From Acidobacteria bacterium 13_2_20CM_57_17 (lineage in GTDB: Bacteria > Acidobacteriota > Terriglobia > Acidiferrales > UBA7541), in contig MNDE01000117.1 in assembly GCA_001914785.1 (NCBI GenBank), positions 1-58,171 of the forward strand: a DNA stretch of 58,171 bases, in the 5' to 3' direction. The position numbers and the translations under genes were made by a program. Within the stretch, counting starts at the first letter, position 1. Each line of letters begins with the position of its first letter. Of the stretch, positions 17,079 to 23,768 are shown one piece after another. The notes beneath the pieces are model-generated. The model was not told the origin of the DNA and ran no database searches. It saw only the letters and a list, made by a program, of their open reading frames with translations.

Positions 17079-18422
17079 TCAGGCGCCGATAGAGGAGCGG
17101 AGGGCGTTGGCGAGGGACTGGCTGAAGCGCTGGACATCGGCTTCGTGTTCGGCTTCGACCATGACGCGGGCGAGCTGCTCGGTGCCCGAGTAGCGAAGGA
17201 CGACGCGGCCATTGTCTCCGAGCGCGGATTGCGCTTCGGCCAACGCGCGGGAAACCTCCGGCAGCGTGTCGAGCGGCGGTTTCGCGCGCACCTTCACGTT
17301 GACGATGAGCTGCGGATAATCCTTCAGACCTTCGACCAGCGATTCGATTTTGCCATGCATGGAGACCAGCGAAGCGATTTTTGCGGCCGTGAGCAAGCCG
17401 TCGCCGGCAGGGCTGTCATCCAGAAAAATGATGTGGCCGGATTGTTCGCCTCCGAGCACGTTGCCGCTGCGCAGCATTTCTTCGAGCACATAGCGGTCGC
17501 CGACGGCGGCACGCGCCAGCGCAATTTGTTCGCGGGCGAGGACGCGCTCGAGCCCCAGGTTGGACATGGAAGTAGCGACGACGCGGTCGCCTTTGAGCTT
17601 ATTCTGGGATTTGAGGAAGCGCGCGGCGGCCAAAAGCACGCCGTCGCCGTTCACGACTCTTCCGGATTCGCAGACGAATAGAGCGCGATCGGCATCGCCA
17701 TCGAAGGCTACTCCGAGGCGCGCTTTCTCCGCAACGACACGCTTCCGCAGACCCTCCAGGTGAAGAGATCCGCATGCGGCATTAATGTTGCGGCCGTCGG
17801 GTGAAACGCCCATGGCCACGACGTCAGCACCCACCGAACGAAACAATTCCGGGCCGAGCTTGTAAGCGGCCCCATTGGCGCAATCGAGAACGATGCGAAA
17901 GCCGCTGAACTTCGCGCCGGGAATAAACCGCTTCCGCAAAAAAGCGAGATATTCCGCGTCAAGGGATTCATCGGCGGCAAGCGGCGGCGAATTCTTTGGC
18001 GGTGCTTCTGCCCGATATTTCAAGATCCCTGCTTCAAGCTCTTCCTCGACAGCATCCGGGAATTTCATTCCCGCGTGTGAGAACAATTTCACACCGTTGT
18101 CCTGAAACGGATTGTGCGAGGCGGAGATGACCACTCCGGCGTGAAAATCACCCTGGCGGACCAGGCAAGCGACGCCCGGAGTGGTGATCACGCCAGCAAA
18201 AGCAACCGTGGCGCCCGCCTGCGCGAGGCCGGCCGCCAGTAAGGAAGCGATGTGCGGGCCGGATTCGCGCGTGTCCATCCCGATCAGGACATGCGCCGCG
18301 CTGTGTTCGCGCTTGAGATACGCTCCGAGTGAGCGCCCGGTGGCGTAGAGAGTGGCGTCATCAAGCGGGGGCGTGCCCGGGACACCGCGTATCCCGTCGG
18401 TTCCAAAAAACTCTTTGGCCAT
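17079..18422 (-). CDS. glmM: Phosphoglucosamine mutase
   Basis: GlmM converts glucosamine-6-phosphate to glucosamine-1-phosphate for UDP-GlcNAc, peptidoglycan and LPS synthesis. The 447 residues show FFGTDGIRG at the N-terminus, the phosphoserine loop ISASHNP (Ser102), the metal loop DGDADR, the sugar loop GGEQSGH and a C-terminal phosphate-binding RYSGTE. All are standard for the family. It is a single gene, divergent from the AI-2E family permease across 246 bp. glmS and glmU are not nearby. Confidence 0.95.
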   Translation of the reverse strand: MAKEFFGTDGIRGVPGTPPLDDATLYATGRSLGAYLKREHSAAHVLIGMDTRESGPHIASLLAAGLAQAGATVAFAGVITTPGVACLVRQGDFHAGVVISASHNPFQDNGVKLFSHAGMKFPDAVEEELEAGILKYRAEAPPKNSPPLAADESLDAEYLAFLRKRFIPGAKFSGFRIVLDCANGAAYKLGPELFRSVGADVVAMGVSPDGRNINAACGSLHLEGLRKRVVAEKARLGVAFDGDADRALFVCESGRVVNGDGVLLAAARFLKSQNKLKGDRVVATSMSNLGLERVLAREQIALARAAVGDRYVLEEMLRSGNVLGGEQSGHIIFLDDSPAGDGLLTAAKIASLVSMHGKIESLVEGLKDYPQLIVNVKVRAKPPLDTLPEVSRALAEAQSALGDNGRVVLRYSGTEQLARVMVEAEHEADVQRFSQSLANALRSSIGA

Positions 18423-18668
18423 GGGAAAAGCCTGTCTCTCCAGAGTGTGTGGCCGGGCCCGGTCAGGGCCAGCTTCCGTGCGGATGACCTCACAAATCTT
18501 AGCACACGCAAAACCGCGGCTTTACTGCCTAGCTCCGTGCATGCCCCATTGCATAACCGGGCCAAATCAAGAATCAGATCGCTCAAATCCCTGGATTTGC
18601 CGTATCGAAGCAGAAGCGCACGAGGTCATAAACGTTTTGCGAGAATGTGTTAACGTGTAGCACCGGAG

Positions 18669-19745
18669 TTGCTCGTGTCCGCCACGCAAACGCCGCCATC
18701 GCTCGTTCGCTTCACAAGTTCCAATTTCAGCATGCGCGTCCTTGCGGCAGCCATCATTTTGCTGTTCTTTTATTACGCCGCCGGCGTGGTGATCACGCTG
18801 CTGCTTTCCATTCTGCTGGCCTATTTTCTCGATCCGGCGGTGGAATTCCTGGAAAGAATGGGGCTGCCTCGAACGGTCGGCGCGATGGTAATGGTGCTGA
18901 TCCTGATCGCCGTGCTAGTCGCGGGGGGCTACGGACTGTGGACGCGCGTCGCAGACTTCGCGGAAAACTGGCCGAAATACAGCACTGTCCTTCGGCAGGC
19001 AGCAGGCGCCGTGGAAGGCAAAATAAAAGGGATTGAAGGCCAGGTTTCGCAAATCGCGCCCGAGCAAGGCGCTTCCTCCGCGCCAGCAGTGCGCACGGAA
19101 CCCAGTATCGTGCGCACGCTGATCTTTAGCGGGGTTCGCCCCCTGTATGCCTTGTTTCTCGAAGTTACATTCATGCCCTTCCTGGTTTTCTTCATGCTCG
19201 CCGAGAAGCGGGAACTTTGGCACGGAACATTACAGCTTTTTCCTGCCTCACGCCGCACGCAAGTCAAGGAGACGCTGGAGGATTTGCGCGATGTGCTTCG
19301 CGATTACCTGGCAGGAATGAGCATCGTGACGCTGGTCGTGATTGCGTCCAGCAGCCTTTTTTTCTGGGTCATCGGGATGGAATATCCCATACTCACAGGA
19401 ATCGCTTCCGGGATCCTGAACATGGTGCCCTACATTGGTGCAGTGATGGCTTGGCTGCCGGCCTTTCTCATCGCGCTCGCAAAATGGAAAGCGCTCGGGC
19501 AGTTCGCGTTGATCGCGGCGACGCTGACGGCCATTCACGTTTTGGCGATCAATCTGCTGGCGCCTAAATTAGTGGGCCGCCGCGTGCGCCTGAATGCCGT
19601 GGCAATCACCATTGCGCTGCTCTTCTGGGGCTGGGTCTGGGGCGGCATGGGACTGGTTCTGGCGATTCCGATTACTGCGACTCTACGCGTAATTTGCGAT
19701 CACACCGAATCGTGGAAACCGATCGGGCGCTGGCTCAGCGCATGA
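18669..19745 (+). CDS. AI-2E family transporter (UPF0118 permease)
   Basis: This is a 358-residue polytopic inner-membrane protein with about seven or eight transmembrane helices: two near 22-75, one near 150, then a dense C-terminal set from about 208 to 335. The family signatures LAYFLDPAV, IPYIGA-like MVPYIGAVMAW and NLLAPKLVGRRVRLN are visible. Members move autoinducer-2, Na+/H+ or other solutes; the substrate cannot be told. The frame starts at TTG 18669, but a GTG at 18675 with CGGAG upstream is equally good. Divergent glmM is functionally unrelated as far as can be seen. Confidence 0.88.
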   Translation: MLVSATQTPPSLVRFTSSNFSMRVLAAAIILLFFYYAAGVVITLLLSILLAYFLDPAVEFLERMGLPRTVGAMVMVLILIAVLVAGGYGLWTRVADFAENWPKYSTVLRQAAGAVEGKIKGIEGQVSQIAPEQGASSAPAVRTEPSIVRTLIFSGVRPLYALFLEVTFMPFLVFFMLAEKRELWHGTLQLFPASRRTQVKETLEDLRDVLRDYLAGMSIVTLVVIASSSLFFWVIGMEYPILTGIASGILNMVPYIGAVMAWLPAFLIALAKWKALGQFALIAATLTAIHVLAINLLAPKLVGRRVRLNAVAITIALLFWGWVWGGMGLVLAIPITATLRVICDHTESWKPIGRWLSA

Positions 19746-19828
19746 AACCGCGGCGCAGACGGTGACCGTCTTAGCCCTTCGGCAATCAGCCAAGATGCAA
19801 CCAACAATTTTTACCGAGGTAAGAAACT

Positions 19829-20800
19829 GTGAGTCATAAAACCGTGCTATGTGTGGCTGCTCTGGCGCTTTTGGCGATGACCTCTCCTCGTGCGGGCGGC
19901 TGGGGCTGTAAAGGCCACCAGACTGTGGCCTTGATCGCAGAGAAGCACCTGACGCCTGAAGCCCGGCAATTGGTTCAGAAGCTTCTTGGCGACAACCCGA
20001 TTGATCCGAAGCTAAAGCGCTGGTGCGGCAACGCCACGACAGACCTGATGGTGGATGCCTCCACCTGGCCGGATGATGTGCGCAACGAGCGCAAGAACGG
20101 GCCCTGGCATTACATCGATATTCCGCGAGGCAAACACAAGGGCGATTTGGCAGAGTACTGCGGCTCCGAAGGATGCGTGACGCGCGCCATCGAAGAGCAA
20201 CGCGCCATTTTGAAGGATAAGTCCGCCGATCCTTTGAAGCGCGCCGAAGCGATCCGTTACCTCATCCACTTTGTCGGCGACATGCATCAGCCGCTGCACG
20301 CCATCACCAATGCAGACAACGGCGGAAATTGCGTGCCGGTGAAGTATCTTCGCCATGAGCCACTGGCCAATTCGCTCCATCCGGAGCGCGAGGAGTATTC
20401 ACCCAATCTTCATCAGGTCTGGGACACGGAAATTGTGGAACGCGACATGGAAATCTCCAACCCATTTCGTTATGCCGACGAACTGGACGAAAAGTTTCAC
20501 ACCGAAATCGCCTTCTGGGAAGCGGCCGGCATCCACGTGGACAACTGGGCCTGGGAGAGCCACAAGCTGGCGGAGACCGCCGTCTACGATGCCTTCCCGG
20601 AAAAAATCACCGTCGAACCAGACATGAAATTGAAAAGCTGCGCGGAAGACAGTCACATGGGAAAACGGATGTTTGATAAGCATCTAGCAATCGGCGAGGC
20701 GTATCAAGCCAGCGCCGCGAAAGCCGTGCAGATCGGCCTTGCGGAAGCGGGCGTACGTCTGGCGATGATTCTGAACGATGCGGCCAAGTCTGCGAACTAG
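19829..20800 (+). CDS. S1/P1-type zinc nuclease, secreted
   Basis: This 323-residue secreted nuclease hydrolyses single-stranded nucleic acids using three zinc ions. After a signal peptide of about 25 residues the mature chain should begin at the Trp of WGCKGHQTVALIA, since the family uses the N-terminal Trp and its His as zinc ligands. Other ligands are seen in the Asp of DASTWPDDV, the HYIDIPRG His, HFVGDMHQPLHA (His, Asp, His) and LHQVWDTEI. The start is GTG with GAGGT upstream. A cytochrome c gene converges 11 bp after the stop. A role in scavenging nucleic acid for nucleotides or phosphate is likely. Confidence 0.9.
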   Translation: MSHKTVLCVAALALLAMTSPRAGGWGCKGHQTVALIAEKHLTPEARQLVQKLLGDNPIDPKLKRWCGNATTDLMVDASTWPDDVRNERKNGPWHYIDIPRGKHKGDLAEYCGSEGCVTRAIEEQRAILKDKSADPLKRAEAIRYLIHFVGDMHQPLHAITNADNGGNCVPVKYLRHEPLANSLHPEREEYSPNLHQVWDTEIVERDMEISNPFRYADELDEKFHTEIAFWEAAGIHVDNWAWESHKLAETAVYDAFPEKITVEPDMKLKSCAEDSHMGKRMFDKHLAIGEAYQASAAKAVQIGLAEAGVRLAMILNDAAKSAN

Positions 20801-20811
20801 GATTCTTTTCC

Positions 20812-21282
20812 TCAGGGCTTCGGCGCGGGAGATCCGGCCTCTGGGACTGACACACCAAGCGATTTGATGTACCGCACCAACTGCCAGCGCTGCGGTTCCG
20901 GAAGTTTCGACCAGACCGGCATATTCTTTCGAACCACTCCATTGGTCAGCAGCCAGAAAAGAGTTCCGGGCGTTGCGTTTTGGACTTCCGGAGCGCGAAG
21001 GCTCGGCGCCTTGCGCGTGCCTTCGGCGGATTTGCCATGGCATTCTGCGCAGTGCTGTTCAAACAGAATGGCGCCGGCGGCAACAGCGTCTGGATCGCTC
21101 TCCAGTGGATTGGTGCGCTCCCGTGCTTTCTTGGGTGCCATTTGCAATTCGGCGTAAACAGATGGATCGTAACTTGGCGTTGCGCCTCCGGCTGGTTTGT
21201 CGGAATTTTGGCTTTGCGCTAGGACAACAGATACCACAAGAAACCAAGCGCAAACAGCAAGCGCCGCGGCGATGGTTTTCAC
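20812..21282 (-). CDS. Mono-heme c-type cytochrome, periplasmic
   Basis: The 156-residue product has a signal peptide (about 1-22), one CAECH heme-c site (Cys78, Cys81, His82) and a probable axial Met121 in VRKNMPVWSKL. It ends with the RYIKSL helix typical of class I cytochromes. The linker between signal and heme domain is Pro/Ala-rich. Its ATG overlaps the stop of the upstream outer-membrane barrel gene by 4 bp, so the two are translationally coupled, which suggests a joint role at the cell envelope. The redox partner is unknown. Confidence 0.9.
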   Translation of the reverse strand: MKTIAAALAVCAWFLVVSVVLAQSQNSDKPAGGATPSYDPSVYAELQMAPKKARERTNPLESDPDAVAAGAILFEQHCAECHGKSAEGTRKAPSLRAPEVQNATPGTLFWLLTNGVVRKNMPVWSKLPEPQRWQLVRYIKSLGVSVPEAGSPAPKP

Positions 21283-22172
21283 TTGCGCCCCCTAAAGAGC
21301 CGGCTGACCATCGAACCGAAACCTGTTATTTCCCGCGACACGCCCCAGCGCATGAGGAATTGGTGGCTGTTGTCGTTCAAACCAAAGCCCGGCGAGATCC
21401 GCAATCCCCACCCGGAGGGCAAATTCCACGCCAGCACGGGCGCCAGATAATGCGCTGTATCGTGGAGTCCAAAACTGTGCCGGTCACCCAGGCCACCATA
21501 CATTTCGACACCGGCGACGAAGTTTTGCGGACAGAAAGTGCAGCGTTTTGCGGAAGCCTTCAGCGCGAGCGGGCGGCTGGCGCCGAGAGCGTAGCCGAAT
21601 TCCCAAGGTGAATTCGTAAGGTTCTTGGCCGCGAGCGTGTTCTGCGTAAAGTTCCAGCCCTTGAACGTGCTGGACAGGATGAGCTTCAACTCAATTTCAT
21701 GAATGTGTTCTTTGCGAGCTTCTGCGTTCGAAACGTGGAAGTCTGACTCCACATCGTGCCCTTCGCCTTCCTTGAGGATCTTGTCCGCGCCGTTCTTGTT
21801 TTCATACTCGACATAGAAGATGGGATTGATGAAATGTTCGCGCTTCAGAGGCCGGAAGCGATTCTCCCAACGGAAACCGGTGAACACCGTGCTGTCGCTG
21901 GAGGTAGTCTGGCCATCCAGGTAGATTTCCGTGGTCCACCAGGCGGCCGCGCCGTATTCGAATTCCGCCCAGTAGCCGTGGAAGTCGTTCCCGCCCCGCT
22001 GGGTCCCGAAGGTAGAGAAATACTCGATCTCCAAGTTGCCTGGCTCCTCCAGGTAGTGATCATAGGCGACAAAATACGGGTTTTCCTGGGCGAGGGCAGA
22101 AGGAGCAGAGCAGAAAGAAACTAGAAAGAGGCAGAGAGCACCAAACAAAGCGAGCCGACAGGTCAAGACCAA
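21279..22172 (-). CDS. Outer-membrane beta-barrel protein coupled to a cytochrome c
   Basis: The product has about 297 residues: a signal peptide ending near ALAQ, then a chain of short amphipathic strands rich in aromatic and Gly residues, ending FGSMVSRLFRGRK. It resembles the barrel proteins filed as transporter or MetA-pathway-like. A CTFC pair about two-thirds along is unusual for such a barrel. The start at TTG 22172 is preferred because AAGGAG lies exactly 6 nt upstream; a TTG at 22199 opens a longer frame without a ribosome site. It overlaps the cytochrome gene by 4 bp. Function is unknown. Confidence 0.7.
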   Translation of the reverse strand: MVLTCRLALFGALCLFLVSFCSAPSALAQENPYFVAYDHYLEEPGNLEIEYFSTFGTQRGGNDFHGYWAEFEYGAAAWWTTEIYLDGQTTSSDSTVFTGFRWENRFRPLKREHFINPIFYVEYENKNGADKILKEGEGHDVESDFHVSNAEARKEHIHEIELKLILSSTFKGWNFTQNTLAAKNLTNSPWEFGYALGASRPLALKASAKRCTFCPQNFVAGVEMYGGLGDRHSFGLHDTAHYLAPVLAWNLPSGWGLRISPGFGLNDNSHQFLMRWGVSREITGFGSMVSRLFRGRK

Positions 22173-22289
22173 GAAACTCTCCTTGCAAATGAGTTGCAAT
22201 TACTCAATCAGACTAACTTAGTCCTATATTGTTTGCAAATCGCTTTCATCTGAACCTGCCCCTCTTTTCCCCCCAAAGAGAGCCGGGCG

Positions 22290-22318
22290 TTGACACCTTA
22301 AGCTGAGCGCGCCATTCT
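22290..22318 (+). promoter_or_regulatory. Possible promoter for the DinB-like gene
   Basis: A perfect TTGACA (22290-22295) is followed after 17 bp by CATTCT (22313-22318), a weak -10. The DinB-like start codon is about 30 nt past the expected transcription start. Confidence 0.35.
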
Positions 22319-22354
22319 TGGCCGGATTCTCCTACGCTCACATGAGGAGGCCGG

Positions 22355-22813
22355 GTGGATTCCGCAAAGCTCGTGCTCGCGCTGCTCGAAGAAGGCTACG
22401 AAAAGAAGACCTGGCACGGACCGAACCTCAAGCAATCCATCAAAGGTGTTACGGCAAAGCAGGCCGCGTGGCGCCCGGGGCCGGGCCGGCACAATATCTG
22501 GGAAGTGATGCTCCACGCCGCGTACTGGAAATATGCCGTGCGGCGAAGAATCGAAGGCGGCAAGCGCGGCTCGTTCGTACTCAAAGGAAGCAATTTTTTT
22601 GCGCGACCCGAAAAAGGAAAATCAAACGATGCGGCCTGGAGTGCAGACAAAGAATTACTTGAGCGAGAACACCGAGCCTTGCTAGCGACGGCAGCAAAAT
22701 TATTGCGCACTCCAAGAGCCGCAAAATTCCTGCCCCAACTCTATGGCATCGCCTATCACGATATCTATCATGCCGGGCAAATCCGGCTTCTCCGCCGGCT
22801 GATGGGGCGTTGA
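22355..22813 (+). CDS. DinB/YfiT-like putative metal-dependent protein
   Basis: The 152-residue product has the four-helix DinB-like fold pattern. Three histidines stand where the metal triad belongs: His54 in EVMLHAAYW, and His135 and His139 in AYHDIYHAGQIRLLRR. Family members are putative metal-dependent hydrolases or thiol transferases. Start is GTG with AGGAGG about 5 nt upstream. Its TGA stop directly abuts the stop of convergent thiE in a shared TGATCA. The role here is not known. Confidence 0.85.
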   Translation: MDSAKLVLALLEEGYEKKTWHGPNLKQSIKGVTAKQAAWRPGPGRHNIWEVMLHAAYWKYAVRRRIEGGKRGSFVLKGSNFFARPEKGKSNDAAWSADKELLEREHRALLATAAKLLRTPRAAKFLPQLYGIAYHDIYHAGQIRLLRRLMGR

Positions 22814-23530
22814 TCAGCGCGCATGCTTTCGCAGCGACTGCACTACAGAGGACATATCCCGGGCACCCTGGAAGAGGCGAATCGCCGCGATCCCATAGGC
22901 GCCCGCCGCAAGACAATCGGAGGCGTTCGCCAAAGTAATTCCGCCGATGGCTAACACTGGGATGGAAACCGTGCGGCAGACTTCGGCGAGGCGTTCAAGA
23001 CCCTGCGGCGCACCGAACGCGGCTTTCGATGGCGTGGTGTAGACGGGGCCAAAAAAAAGATAATGCGCGCCGGCAATCGCGGCCGATTTCGCGGCTTCCA
23101 AAGAGTGGCAGGAAACGCCGATGACGAAATCTTCCCGTTCGCCGCGGCTCTCGAGAAATCGCCTGGCTTCCGGCAGCGGAAGACTACTCTCGCCGAGATG
23201 GACGCCGCCGGCGCGTTCCGAAAGAGCGACGTCCAGCCGGTCGTTCACGAGAATGTGCGCGGGGGCTCCGTTGCTCGCCTCGTGTTTCGCGGCCCGATGC
23301 AAAGCCTCTCGCGTAAGCCAGGCGTAGTCTCTTCCGGAAAGATCTTTCTCCCGAATCTGAATCCAATCGACGCCGGAAGCTGCGGCGGCCTCGACCTTCG
23401 ACAACAGAGTCTCTAGTGCCTGCCGAGGTTCGGATTCGGAAAGGCTGCGCCGGTCGGTCACGTAGCAAAGAAGCGGCCGGCGAGCGGTGTTATTGAGGGG
23501 GAACACGATCAGGCCCCGGTCTTGAACCAA
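22814..23530 (-). CDS. thiE: Thiamine-phosphate synthase
   Basis: ThiE joins HMP-PP and thiazole phosphate to give thiamine phosphate. The 238-residue TIM barrel shows CYVTDRRS at strand 1, WIQIREKDLSGRD, LVNDRLDVAL, GVHLGE, IGVSCHS, YLFFGPVYTTPSK and the C-terminal phosphate segment AIGGITLAN. All are typical. The frame opens with TTG at 23530 (GTG at 23506 is an alternative), overlapping the small upstream membrane gene by 41 or 17 bp. thiD is 12 kb away. Confidence 0.93.
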   Translation of the reverse strand: MVQDRGLIVFPLNNTARRPLLCYVTDRRSLSESEPRQALETLLSKVEAAAASGVDWIQIREKDLSGRDYAWLTREALHRAAKHEASNGAPAHILVNDRLDVALSERAGGVHLGESSLPLPEARRFLESRGEREDFVIGVSCHSLEAAKSAAIAGAHYLFFGPVYTTPSKAAFGAPQGLERLAEVCRTVSIPVLAIGGITLANASDCLAAGAYGIAAIRLFQGARDMSSVVQSLRKHAR

Positions 23531-23735
23531 TCCAGCCGATTGCCAGAAAGATATCCAGGACCCCGACGCCGCTCACAGCACCGCGAAAGGACGGATGAAG
23601 CACTATGCGCATGAGCGAAGGATAGTGGCTAAGGAAAAAATTCTGTTCCCAGTAGACGGACCACGGCAGATAAAGAAGCATTGCTCCCATTTCGAATGCA
23701 AGTACGACAAGCAATGCGCGATAAAACCGGCTCAT
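23490..23735 (-). CDS. Small membrane protein of unknown function
   Basis: The product has 81 residues with a hydrophobic helix at about 5-28 and a second near 55-70, separated by an aromatic-rich loop (WEQNFFLSHYP). The composition, two spaced helices and ATG start look like a real short membrane protein rather than a chance frame. It lies 33 bp behind the large TPR gene and overlaps the start of thiE. No function can be proposed; coupling to thiE may simply be translational. Confidence 0.55.
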   Translation of the reverse strand: MSRFYRALLVVLAFEMGAMLLYLPWSVYWEQNFFLSHYPSLMRIVLHPSFRGAVSGVGVLDIFLAIGWIGSRPGPDRVPPQ

Positions 23736-23768
23736 GGTTCAGTGAAATTCCGTCCTGCAGGGAATGGT

